DNA of 24,570 nucleotides from Dehalococcoidales bacterium (GCA_016926695.1 JAFGOB010000103.1:1-24570), one strand, 5' to 3'; counted from the first letter of the stretch, positions 8,413 through 16,083 are shown. The notes: a model not told the origin generated them from the sequence alone. Translations and numbers: made by a program.

Positions 8413-8429
8413 ACTTTTACTATTCCCTT

Positions 8430-9518
8430 TTATTCTATGGGGAACTTGGCATTTGCCTCATCGGCAATAGATTTAATTATTTGATAAACTTCTGGATCTG
8501 CAGCTTTAGCTTTGTCGTAGAGCGGCTTAACCGCCTCTCTCCATCTATTCAGCTCTTGCTGGTCGGGATAGAATATCTCAACCCCGTTGGCTGCCAGGTC
8601 GGCATGGTCTTGATCATATATGTCGATAACGAACTGGTCGATAATATCGTTGTATTCTGCTGCTACTTCGGAAATTGCGGTCTGAACATCTTTAGGAAGA
8701 CTATTCCAGACTTCCAGGTTCATGGCAAATCCGTGAGTGGCCGCAACCAGGTAGGCCGAGGTCATGTGTTTGGCAACATCATATAACGCGTAGCTGACCA
8801 TGGAGGATGGCGCCTGTATGGTTCCGTCGAATACCTTTTTCTCCATCAACTGGTAGGCCTCGGTATATGGCTGTCCGCTGACGGGCTCTGCACCCAGCGC
8901 TTTAATGAAGTCGGCAAATACAGGAGAGATTGCCTGGATAAGCATTCCGTCAAAATCTTCCAGTGTGTGAACCGGTCTGGTGCCTATAAGGGCCATGCCC
9001 ATATAGTTATGTAAATTAAGTAATTTGGCGTTGAACTTTTCCTGCAGTATTTTGTCATGTACATCAAAATACTTTCTGGTGGAATAACTATGGGCCTGAA
9101 TGTTATTTTGCAGGAATGGAAGCTCGGTAAACCCAAGCCTGGCATCATCAGAAGCATGGAAACCGGTGGTGACTGCTCCCATTTCCACGCCTCCGGTCCT
9201 TATACCGTCAAGAATTTCAGGGAAGGCCAATAACTGTCCGGCCGGGTAGTATTCAATTTTATAGGCAGGTCCGATGCGTGCATTCATGGCGTCGACCATA
9301 GCCTGCTCATCCGGTACATAGTCGGCAGTGGCGGCGCTGGCAAACTTTAGGATTTTGGTTTTCACTTCTGCTTTGGTTGCGGGAGCGGCGGCGGCAGCGG
9401 TTGTTGCAGGAGCGGCTGCGGGAGCGGTTGTTTTCTCTTCACTTGAACATGAAGTCACAAACCCACCTAACAGGCTCATGACAAGAATAACACTGATTAA
9501 AATGGCTAATTTTTTCAT
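8430..9518 (-). CDS. dctP: TRAP transporter substrate-binding lipoprotein, DctP family
   Basis: A 362-residue extracytoplasmic binding protein. The N-terminus is a lipoprotein signal (MKKLAILISVILVMSLLGG, then VTSC with Cys24 as the acylation site). A flexible Ala/Thr/Pro-rich linker (about 30-50) tethers it to the membrane surface. The mature domain begins near LKFASAA and shows DctP features: the YYPAGQLLAFPEILDGIRTGGVEMG stretch (about residues 105-129), and the GTRPVHTLEDFDGMLIQ strand that normally precedes the substrate-contacting loop. It captures the ligand and hands it to DctQM. An AAGGAGG site lies 12 bases before the ATG. A second strong Shine-Dalgarno-like sequence (9591-9599) sits further upstream without a usable start codon. 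The ligand is unknown. Confidence 0.93.
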   Translation of the reverse strand: MKKLAILISVILVMSLLGGFVTSCSSEEKTTAPAAAPATTAAAAAPATKAEVKTKILKFASAATADYVPDEQAMVDAMNARIGPAYKIEYYPAGQLLAFPEILDGIRTGGVEMGAVTTGFHASDDARLGFTELPFLQNNIQAHSYSTRKYFDVHDKILQEKFNAKLLNLHNYMGMALIGTRPVHTLEDFDGMLIQAISPVFADFIKALGAEPVSGQPYTEAYQLMEKKVFDGTIQAPSSMVSYALYDVAKHMTSAYLVAATHGFAMNLEVWNSLPKDVQTAISEVAAEYNDIIDQFVIDIYDQDHADLAANGVEIFYPDQQELNRWREAVKPLYDKAKAADPEVYQIIKSIADEANAKFPIE

Positions 9519-9688
9519 TGTTGGTTTTTACCTCCTTCTGGTTTGTTCTTGGGCATTTTTGAGCCGTGGAAAGTCTATTTCTTCTTATAACACCTCCTTG
9601 ATCCAATAAAATCTTCTCTATCAATCACAATATGGCCCATGATCTATATCGAACATCTATCTCCAAACCGGGTAACCACCAGTTGAAA

Positions 9689-9877
9689 TCAGTTATGTAA
9701 ATCAGTATACTTGAACACTATTTTATCTCCTGCAACTGTTACCGCTCCTGTTATCAGATTAAAAAAAATAGGTCCGGCGCCGCCATCAGGCCTGAAATGA
9801 CCTTGCGGTGGTCCGGCTACCATTCTTCCCGTAAAGGCAGCGCCGTTGAATTCGATATTATATTTACTCAACACCAA
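9689..9877 (-). CDS. Possible small protein of about 60 residues, unknown function
   Basis: An open frame of 62 codons lying between the bicupin and dctP genes. The product is soluble-looking and Gly/Pro-rich in the middle (GPPQGHFRPDGGAGPIFF), with beta-strand-like ends; no known domain is recognised. Start candidates are TTG, GTG or TTG in successive codons (9877, 9874, 9871). The last lies six bases after an AGGGTGG ribosome-binding-site-like sequence. The amino-acid composition looks protein-like, but the short length leaves real doubt. It could be a remnant of a larger gene. Confidence 0.35.
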   Translation of the reverse strand: MVLSKYNIEFNGAAFTGRMVAGPPQGHFRPDGGAGPIFFNLITGAVTVAGDKIVFKYTDLHN

Positions 9878-10207
9878 CCACCCTTAAGTAAGTAAACCCA
9901 TCCTTGCCTGTCAGGCTGCTACTGGAAAGAACTGCCTGGCTTAATTTGTATGTAGATAACCAAAATACAAAATACAACGGACATATTTTGCCAGATCAAT
10001 TCGTGTTTATTATATTAACGTTGGGGCCGGATGTCAAAAAATGGATATTAATACTTATAAAATGTTGACAGTCCCACAAAATATAGCCGAATGAAGGAAG
10101 TAAATAATCTCGTGGTGGCAGAGCCTGCCCATGCAGGAATATTAATTTTATGTTTTCCTTTTGTTCTATATTTTGGCTGGCCGCAAGGATCGCCCCGGTA
10201 AACGGCT
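9878..10207 (-). other. Intergenic stretch, no gene recognised
   Basis: About 330 bases between the bicupin stop and the small open frame. It contains a weak inverted repeat CCTGC-CCAT-GCAGG (about 10128-10141) that might mark the 3' end of the bicupin transcript, but it has no T-run. Open frames here are not supported by ribosome-binding sites or recognisable protein content. Confidence 0.4.
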
Positions 10208-11044
10208 TTATATCAATTTGGGACCGTTGGCGCACTCAACGAAGATATAGGGCCGGTTCACTTTAGATTTCGTGATGGTATATTCGACACCTGCCGGTAT
10301 AAAGACTACGGTAGATTGCTTGAAGCTGTGTTTCTCCATTTCCTTTCCGACACAAAATTCAACTTCGGCGCCTAATTCGAACTGATTGTCCGCATCATTA
10401 CCGAAAAATCCCAGAATTACCGGATAGGGATGAGAATGAGTGCCCAGTGTCTGAAGAGGATTATCCCCGTTAATGAAAGCAGAGGCAAAATGGAAGCTGC
10501 CCTTCATAACATCGTCATCCACATAAGTGGTATATTTTTTATATTCTTTACGTTTTTCGCCCGGTTTAGGGCCACTGATAAAATACTTATCATAATGCCG
10601 GTCGAAGGCGCCTTCCTGTTTGATAGTGCCCTGCCAGTCGTTTTTCACGTTGACGGGACCGGTCATGCAATAAATGTGGAAAACGGGCCTCTTCATATGG
10701 GTAACTATCGGGCAATGCGTAAAACGCTGTGGACAATAGATGGCTGTAGTTTTCGTTACCGTGTGTCTTTCAAATTCGTCGCCCATATAAAGATCTATTT
10801 CCCACCCCAGTTCTTCAGGTTTATCAGGATCCGTTCCCTGGAAGTAGAGGACTTCAGAATAAGGATGCCAGTGAGCGCCGTTGATTCCTGTCGAATATTT
10901 TGGCTGCATGAAGAGGCAATTGAAGAAAAAGCTGCCCTTGCATACATCATCATCCATCATCGCCACATAGCGTTTCAAGGTCTCGTTGGTTTCATCCGGT
11001 TTAGGCCCTCTGACAAACAAGTGGTTGTACATATTTTTTTTCAT
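10208..11044 (-). CDS. Tandem cupin (bicupin) protein of unknown function
   Basis: A 278-residue protein made of two homologous halves (about 5-130 and 150-276), each opening with a YxxxFxxGPKP motif and containing KGSFxF and the GxHxHPY cupin signature. The N-terminal cupin keeps a plausible metal site: His58, His60, Glu64 and His110 (in PQRFTH). In the C-terminal half, His203 and His205 are kept, but the Glu is replaced by Val209 and the third His by Tyr255, so that site looks degenerate. Bicupins include dioxygenases, decarboxylases, isomerases and sensors; none is identifiable here. There is no signal peptide. It is divergently placed to the DUF169 gene, with a promoter at 11131-11158 and an AAAGGA site before the ATG. 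In an anaerobic setting, an oxygenase role is doubtful. Confidence 0.8.
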   Translation of the reverse strand: MKKNMYNHLFVRGPKPDETNETLKRYVAMMDDDVCKGSFFFNCLFMQPKYSTGINGAHWHPYSEVLYFQGTDPDKPEELGWEIDLYMGDEFERHTVTKTTAIYCPQRFTHCPIVTHMKRPVFHIYCMTGPVNVKNDWQGTIKQEGAFDRHYDKYFISGPKPGEKRKEYKKYTTYVDDDVMKGSFHFASAFINGDNPLQTLGTHSHPYPVILGFFGNDADNQFELGAEVEFCVGKEMEKHSFKQSTVVFIPAGVEYTITKSKVNRPYIFVECANGPKLI

Positions 11045-11130
11045 TTACTTAACATCCTTTTATAAATTTCATCTATTTTATTACGGTAAAAAGCCTTTTC
11101 CAGGTATAATTATCGCAATTCTGTGGAAAT

Positions 11131-11158
11131 TCTATACTACCTTCGAAGTGCCGGTCAA
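11131..11158 (-). promoter_or_regulatory. Predicted promoter for the bicupin gene
   Basis: On the minus strand TTGACC (11153-11158) and TATAGA (11131-11136) have a 16-base spacer, giving a leader of about 80 bases. The -35 box and its downstream flank (TTGACCGGCACTTC) resemble the putative acyl-CoA dehydrogenase promoter (TTGACTGGCACTAC). Confidence 0.45.
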
Positions 11159-11185
11159 ATCACAGCATACTGTTATCATTCATCG

Positions 11186-11212
11186 TTGTTTTGGCCCCTG
11201 AAATGGTATATT
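11186..11212 (+). promoter_or_regulatory. Weak predicted promoter for the DUF169 gene
   Basis: TTGTTT (11186-11191) and TATATT (11207-11212) are separated by 15 bases, short of optimum. Located in the divergent region about 107 bases before the ATG, which has its own GGAGGA site (11305-11310). Confidence 0.3.
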
Positions 11213-11318
11213 ATGCTGTAAATGCGGATTGCTCAAGAACACGTAACCGGCGTTTGCCACCGGCAGTATTTTTGAGATAGTATGTAAGGAAACCGAAAAA
11301 ATATGGAGGAATTGTAAA

Positions 11319-12098
11319 ATGCCGGATTGGACCTTGTTGCCGCTTAAAACTAACCTTTCGATATACAAAAAGTTCAATTTCGAACGCACTCCTGTATCCA
11401 TCAACTACTGCTTCTACAAGCCGGAGGGATTCAAGAAACTTGATAAACCGTGCGGCCTGTGTGAGATGGTGAAAGTCTGCCAGGAGAAAGGGGAACCGTT
11501 CTATATCACCGCGGAAGAAGAAGACTGCGTAGGCAAGAGGTTCCTCGGCCTGCCGAGTAAGAATAATCCGCTGTTTTTTCCGGACGGCGGGCGGTTAGGC
11601 GTCAATCTGGGCGCCATGCAGAGGCCAGCGGTCAATCTCAGGCATCGTACCTTCTGTCCACACATGGAACCCGGCTCGGTACATTACGTGCTCTTCACGC
11701 CACTGGATCAAATCGTCTACGAGCCGGACCTGCTCGTTTTCGTCTGCCCCGCCACACAGGCGGATGTACTGCTGCGTGCCAACACCTATACCACCGGCGA
11801 TATGTTCGAAGCCCGGGGCACTACGGTAGCCAATTGCTGCTCGCTCTACATCTATCCCTACCAGACTGGCAAGATCAATTACATGGTTAGCGGCCTTTCC
11901 TGGGGAATGAACGGCCGGCACGTGTACCCGGAGGGACTAATCATTCTCGTTATTCCCTTCCAGAAGCTGCCCATCGTTACCCAGAACCTCAAGGAAATGA
12001 CATGGTACCGCGATTCACTTAATCTTGACCGGGATGGATACCAGAAGTGGGATGCCGAACTCACCAGGCGAACCCAGGAAGAGAGCAAAGAGTGGTAA
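11319..12098 (+). CDS. DUF169 family protein
   Basis: A 259-residue protein matching the general pattern of the DUF169 family, for which no biochemical role is established. Visible features are a Cys-rich N-terminal part (Cys31, a Cys45-x2-Cys48 pair in KPCGLCEMVKVCQ, Cys54, Cys70 in EEEDCVGKRFLGL), the central DLLVFVCPATQADVLLRA strand-helix, a GTTVANCCSLYIYPYQTGKINY segment from 167 to 188 with Cys173-Cys174, and a C-terminal EGLIILVIPFQKLP strand. The cysteines could bind a metal or Fe-S cluster, but this is a guess. The start is supported by GGAGGA eight bases before the ATG. It is divergent from the bicupin, ends at a strong terminator, and converges with the molybdoenzyme gene. DUF169 proteins often occur near anaerobic redox operons. 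Confidence 0.8.
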   Translation: MPDWTLLPLKTNLSIYKKFNFERTPVSINYCFYKPEGFKKLDKPCGLCEMVKVCQEKGEPFYITAEEEDCVGKRFLGLPSKNNPLFFPDGGRLGVNLGAMQRPAVNLRHRTFCPHMEPGSVHYVLFTPLDQIVYEPDLLVFVCPATQADVLLRANTYTTGDMFEARGTTVANCCSLYIYPYQTGKINYMVSGLSWGMNGRHVYPEGLIILVIPFQKLPIVTQNLKEMTWYRDSLNLDRDGYQKWDAELTRRTQEESKEW

Positions 12099-12122
12099 TC
12101 AGCACTAACGCTTAAAACAGGC

Positions 12123-12155
12123 AAAAGGCCCCGGCGCTGTTCCGGGGCCTTTTTT
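12123..12155 (+). terminator. Rho-independent terminator of the DUF169 gene
   Basis: Arms AAAAGGCCCCGG and CCGGGGCCTTTT around a seven-base CGCTGTT loop, followed directly by more T (six in total), 24 bases after the stop codon. Canonical intrinsic terminator on the plus strand. Confidence 0.88.
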
Positions 12156-12188
12156 CATGATTTTTTGTGTAAAATTTCTTATCTTACT

Positions 12189-12333
12189 AACCGTCTTAAA
12201 ATAACCTGGACGAAGCCTGGTTGAGCCTCAGCCGAGCAGGCTCCGGTCACCTTTGCAACTTGCAGAGGCTGTCCGGCGCACCGGCGGGCGACCCAGGCGA
12301 AGTCCCATAATACTCCATTTTATTATAAGATTA
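12189..12333 (+). ncRNA. Structured RNA element copy 1, possible Moco-type riboswitch aptamer
   Basis: A sequence of about 145 bases repeated at 17518-17648; 47 consecutive bases (12208-12254) are identical. On the plus strand it folds neatly. The outer helix is GGAC (12208-12211)/GTCC (12302-12305), continued after a symmetric GAA/GAA internal loop by GCCTGG (12215-12220)/CCAGGC (12293-12298). A second helix AGCCTC/GAGGCT (12224-12229/12265-12270) encloses a hairpin AGCC-GAGCA-GGCT (12230-12242) and a CCGGTCACC stretch. An extra hairpin CCGG-CGCA-CCGG (12273-12284) is present only in this copy. The layout and the CCGAGC...GGCTCCGG...GGCGACC core resemble the Moco riboswitch class as I remember it; I cannot run the model. 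No sense gene follows. The element faces the 3' end of the molybdoenzyme gene. Confidence 0.55.
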
Positions 12334-12350
12334 GTAACTATATTTGACCT

Positions 12351-12374
12351 TATAGCCGGATTCCCCGGCTCTAT
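12351..12374 (+). terminator. Small hairpin between RNA element and molybdoenzyme 3' end
   Basis: AGCCGG (12354-12359), loop ATTCC, CCGGCT (12365-12370), with partly paired TAT/ATA flanks. It could be an expression-platform hairpin for the RNA element or a weak 3'-end structure of the minus-strand molybdoenzyme transcript. No T-run on either strand. Confidence 0.35.
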
Positions 12375-12400
12375 GCCATATTATTTGGGTTGGTCTGGGT

Positions 12401-14995
12401 CTACTTTTCCACCCAGGCATCAAAACACAATCCTGAGCCCCGGTCATACTCTCTTTTGAAGCCTTCAGGATATTGTTTCTTCCATTCTTCCATCTCCGCC
12501 GCAGTGACTTTCTCTACCTCAACCAGGTAACCGCTGGTAGCCTGGCCGGCACAGTTTCTTGAGATTAACCCATCCGGAGATATGAGGTTAATGGCGCCTC
12601 CCCTATCCAGCCTGCCGGGGATAATCCAGTCGCACCTTGATCCATGGTCCATGTAGGCCACTCCGGGCATCAGCCTCTCGGTAACATAGGCCCCTCCCAA
12701 CACAGCCCCCCGTTCATTATAGGCCTTCACTATGTCCCCGTGCTCGATTCCTCTTTCCCCGGCGGTGGCGGGATTAAGCCAGCAGGGCTCATATAAATAG
12801 CCGTCCGCACCCTTCACCTTGCAGGTAGGAATTTCATGGGTCCAGGAGATATCGTCACACTGGGCATGGATTCTCCACCTGGGATGGTTGGACATCATGA
12901 GCAGAGGGTACTTCTCAGCCCTCTCACCGGATATCCTTTCATCATGAGTCTCGCTCTTTTCGATCCAGTGGGGCACCGGCGGTCTCTCTTTATCATCCGG
13001 AAAGTTGACGGCCAGCCTTTCAGAATAAAATTCTATTTTTCCGCTCGGCGTTGTCAGCGGATTACCTTCAGGATCATTATAAAAACCTATAATACCGGCC
13101 GGGTCTTTATCCCAGTTATCCCTGGTCGGCACCACATAATAACCTTTTTCATTAAGCTCCTCCCAGGTGATCATATCCTGAACACCCGAGCCTTCAAAAC
13201 CCTCTTTAATCCATTCATCGACGGTCTTACCACTGGTATACTCTTCATACAAGCCAAGCTTGCGGGCCACCTCGCACACTGCCTCATAGTCGCTTCGGGA
13301 CTCACCTAACGGCTCAATACATTTCGCTTCTGGGAATATCAGGCAATATTGCAAACTGCCCATATCTACATTGATTTCTTTTTCCTCAAATTTGGTGTTT
13401 ACGGGCAGTATGATATCCGCAAAGACGCTATCGTTCTCCATCCAGGGATGCTGGACGATGATAGTCTCGATCTGAGCGCTTTTCAGCGATTCTACGGTCT
13501 CAGTGCCGCCATTCCAGCAGGTAGATCGGCAGGGGGTATCGCTCCAGATCATACGGATATATGAGCCACCTTCGGACTTGGGAATAGGATACCTGTATTT
13601 TTTAAACTGGTCTTCCACCGGTGCAGCGATTCCCCCGGTGCCCCAGAAATCAACCTGCGAGTCGGGTATGGCCTTGTGGATCATAGTCTTGGGAATAATC
13701 TGCTTGGGGAAAAATGAGATGGGCATTATAGTGGGTTTTTTCTTGCCCAGCGGACAACCCTGTATGGCATTGGGCACCACTTCAGACATACCCCCCAGCG
13801 GTTCAAACACCGGAGGGACTACTGTGAACTGGTGAACTCCCGGTCTGCCCAGGCCCTGCATAGCCAGAAGAGCCACCTCTAGCCTGGCCGGCTCATGTGA
13901 ATAGGGGCCTCTTATCAGTCCGCCTCCGCAGAAATGGGATATCGATGTCTTTTTTTGGGACCACTGTCTGGCCAGCGCTTTGATAGTCCTGACGGGGACG
14001 CCGCATTTCCGAGAAGCCCAGACAGGGGTTTTGGGAATGCCGTCTTCCTCACCCAGGACATAATCCCTGAATTTATCGAAACCGACGCTGTGTGTGGCCA
14101 GGTATTCTTTATCATAGGTCCCTCCGGTTATCCATACATAGGCTACGGCCAGTTGCAGGGCCGCATCGGTATTGGGCAATATAGGTATCCATTTATCGGC
14201 ATGTATTGCCGCCCCATAGTTCAATTCAGGACAGATATAGACCTGCTTGATGCCTAATTCCTGCCACCAGAAACTGTACCGGCTGGCTGCCTGTCCTGAC
14301 CGGTACCAGGGAGTAGTTTCCGGATCGCATCCCCAGTACAGAATCATATCGGTATTCCTGGCTACATCCATGACTATATTGCCGTAGGGTTTCATCAGGC
14401 CCAGAGGTTCCATGCCCCACATATGCTTGGCGCCCCAATACCAGCCTTCCCAGCTATCCGGGTTCCTGACCTGGAGCGTATAGCCTCCCAAAAGTTCAAG
14501 GAGCCTGGTTTGACATCCGTGTGCTACATGTATTGTCTTTGATTCACCGTGCCCGTCAGCCTGGGCCAGTATGGCGTAAGGGCCATAGGTCTTGTGGATT
14601 CGCTTGATTTCCGCGGCGATAATATCGGTGGCTTCATCCCAGGAAATTCTCTTGTATTTACTTTTACCCCTATTCTGGGGATTCCTCTCACTCTCGGGGT
14701 CCCAGTCCACCCGCTTCAAGGGATACTTGATCCGGTTAGGAGAGTAGATCCGCTTCTTGTAAGCCATGCAAAGGGGTGGCAACAGGGTTTTCATCATCGG
14801 TGTGAAAACTTTTCCCCGCGCCTCCATCTTCCAGGGCTTGAACTCCTCGGGCTTATACTTCCAATCATAGTGAACCGGCCTGATTCTGAGTATTCTGCCG
14901 TCCCTGGTATCGATCGCTGAAGCATTGAAGCCCTGTCCGGGCTCACCCAGCCAGTCAATCGCTTTCAAAAATGTCTTACTGCCTTCACCTTCCAT
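12401..14995 (-). CDS. Molybdopterin oxidoreductase, pyrogallol transhydroxylase large-subunit (AthL)-like
   Basis: An 864-residue DMSO-reductase-family enzyme, the length of AthL (about 875). There is no N-terminal Cys motif, so like AthL it carries bis-MGD molybdenum but no [4Fe-4S] cluster of its own. The segment NPDSWEGW (Asp180-Ser181) matches the AthL stretch whose Ser ligates Mo, and His149 sits where AthL has its active-site His. Other shared stretches include ISWDEATDI, YPLKR, ERNPQ.RG, AKCIEPLGES and the C-terminal MGD-binding domain (from about 700). There is no Tat signal, so it is cytoplasmic. Residues I recall as lining the pyrogallol pocket (Tyr404, Cys557, Tyr560, Arg153 of AthL) seem not conserved, so the substrate probably differs. 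No small Fe-S subunit gene adjoins. AAGGAG lies 11 bases before the ATG. A resorcinol-hydroxylase-like role is also possible. Confidence 0.85.
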   Translation of the reverse strand: MEGEGSKTFLKAIDWLGEPGQGFNASAIDTRDGRILRIRPVHYDWKYKPEEFKPWKMEARGKVFTPMMKTLLPPLCMAYKKRIYSPNRIKYPLKRVDWDPESERNPQNRGKSKYKRISWDEATDIIAAEIKRIHKTYGPYAILAQADGHGESKTIHVAHGCQTRLLELLGGYTLQVRNPDSWEGWYWGAKHMWGMEPLGLMKPYGNIVMDVARNTDMILYWGCDPETTPWYRSGQAASRYSFWWQELGIKQVYICPELNYGAAIHADKWIPILPNTDAALQLAVAYVWITGGTYDKEYLATHSVGFDKFRDYVLGEEDGIPKTPVWASRKCGVPVRTIKALARQWSQKKTSISHFCGGGLIRGPYSHEPARLEVALLAMQGLGRPGVHQFTVVPPVFEPLGGMSEVVPNAIQGCPLGKKKPTIMPISFFPKQIIPKTMIHKAIPDSQVDFWGTGGIAAPVEDQFKKYRYPIPKSEGGSYIRMIWSDTPCRSTCWNGGTETVESLKSAQIETIIVQHPWMENDSVFADIILPVNTKFEEKEINVDMGSLQYCLIFPEAKCIEPLGESRSDYEAVCEVARKLGLYEEYTSGKTVDEWIKEGFEGSGVQDMITWEELNEKGYYVVPTRDNWDKDPAGIIGFYNDPEGNPLTTPSGKIEFYSERLAVNFPDDKERPPVPHWIEKSETHDERISGERAEKYPLLMMSNHPRWRIHAQCDDISWTHEIPTCKVKGADGYLYEPCWLNPATAGERGIEHGDIVKAYNERGAVLGGAYVTERLMPGVAYMDHGSRCDWIIPGRLDRGGAINLISPDGLISRNCAGQATSGYLVEVEKVTAAEMEEWKKQYPEGFKREYDRGSGLCFDAWVEK

Positions 14996-15070
14996 TATTT
15001 CAAATACTCCTTCCTGCCTTGACTATTGCTGTTCCTCTCCCAACCACGGTATACATTATTTTTTTCGATG

Positions 15071-15090
15071 GTTGTATACTGGTACACAAC
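15071..15090. promoter_or_regulatory. Operator-like palindrome upstream of the molybdoenzyme gene
   Basis: GTTGTATACTGGTACACAAC, with 8 of 10 positions paired between half-sites, about 76-95 bases before the ATG at 14995. A second GTATAC lies at 15049-15054. Spacing and symmetry fit a dimeric repressor site (GntR- or LacI-like size), but no regulator gene is in the window. The 282-base gap 14996-15277 holds no supported gene. Confidence 0.4.
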
Positions 15091-15277
15091 AGAGAAACCA
15101 CTGCCGGACTCGTCGCCAAAGTTATTATAGCTTCAGGGCCGGTGTACGGTATTTCCTGACGCTGCGCGGATTTACCTGATTATAGTGCTTTCTCAACCAC
15201 ACTATCAATACCCGGCTTATTCCATTGTGATAAAGAATTCCCGATTTATATCCCGCTTGCCCTCTTAAACGACTAAG

Positions 15278-15964
15278 CTATCCGCTTACCCACTTTATTA
15301 CCCTGCCGAAAAACCTCAATGCTATGGAAAGCAATGCCAGAATAATAGCCAGTATACTGAGTACCAGCGCAACCCTCGCTTCTCCGGGCGGCCCAGCCGG
15401 TCCCTGCGGCCCCGCGGGACCGGGTTCACCGGCTGGTCCCTGCTCTCCCGCTATTCCAGCCGAACCCTGAGGACCAGGTTCACCAGGCGGTCCCTGCGCT
15501 CCTGGTATTCCGGCTGGCCCCTGGGGACCTTGAGGCCCCTGTTCGCCGGGCAATCCCCGGTCGCCGGTTGGACCAGCCGGTCCGGCCAAACCCTGGGGTC
15601 CGGTTGCATCGACCACTCTGAATACAGCGCTGGCGATAAAATCGCCTTCCTGGTCCCTGTCGCCTGTGCTTTTCACTATAATAATATGATCGCCCGGGTC
15701 GGTTTGGGTGGGAACACTGATTATGGCAACAAAGCCCCCATTCGAATCTGCTGTTAAAGGCGAGGGGAAGGTTGGTATGGCCCTGCCGTCCCAGTAGATA
15801 TTTACGGCGCCCCAAAAACCATTGCCGACAATGGTAACCGCGGCTATACCTGATTTGGGGGAGAGCGTTAAACCCGGGGCTGCTGATATTTCAGCAGTAT
15901 TGAAACTTGCAATAACAAAGCTGAGTATCGGAATAACAATTACTAAATAGAACCATCTTTTCAT
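15278..15964 (-). CDS. Collagen-like repeat membrane protein with Ig/TIG-like N-domain
   Basis: A 228-residue surface protein. It has an N-terminal signal or anchor helix ([20 protein letters not shown]) and a beta-rich domain of about 85 residues starting [20 protein letters not shown] that looks like an IPT/TIG or Ig-like fold. This is followed by 25 uninterrupted Gly-X-Y triplets from ATGPQGLAG to PAGPPGEA, rich in Pro at X and Gln/Ala at Y, then a C-terminal membrane helix ([19 protein letters not shown]) and a short basic tail. It would form a trimeric collagen-like stalk on the cell surface. I start it at the ATG at 15964, seven bases after AGGAGG; an upstream ATG at 15997 lacks that site. 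It sits alone between the acyl-CoA dehydrogenase and molybdoenzyme genes. Function in adhesion or cell contact is inferred only. Confidence 0.85.
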   Translation of the reverse strand: MKRWFYLVIVIPILSFVIASFNTAEISAAPGLTLSPKSGIAAVTIVGNGFWGAVNIYWDGRAIPTFPSPLTADSNGGFVAIISVPTQTDPGDHIIIVKSTGDRDQEGDFIASAVFRVVDATGPQGLAGPAGPTGDRGLPGEQGPQGPQGPAGIPGAQGPPGEPGPQGSAGIAGEQGPAGEPGPAGPQGPAGPPGEARVALVLSILAIILALLSIALRFFGRVIKWVSG

Positions 15965-16083
15965 CCCGGAACCTCCTTTGTCAGATATTCTGGTCAAAAG
16001 GTGTTCTATAAAGTATTATATGGCAATTGGCCAACCATCACGTGACCGGTCGACCAATTGCCATCGGTTTAAGAATATTGTTT

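Noticed and set aside
9591..9599. Strong AAGGAGGTG Shine-Dalgarno-like sequence on the minus strand upstream of dctP
   Set aside because: No usable start codon with an open frame follows at proper spacing (only GTG-TTA-TAA), so I could not support a leader peptide.
10430..11065. Long plus-strand open frame of 211 codons
   Set aside because: It lies antisense to the bicupin gene, whose duplicated domain structure and metal motifs are clear; the antisense product has no recognisable pattern and no ribosome-binding site.
12208..12305. Cobalamin riboswitch as the identity of the repeated RNA element
   Set aside because: The B12-box and other cobalamin-aptamer landmarks I know are not present; the junction layout fits the Moco-type class better.
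15480..15815. Minus-strand open frame within the collagen-like gene
   Set aside because: It is an off-frame reading of the repetitive Gly-X-Y coding region.
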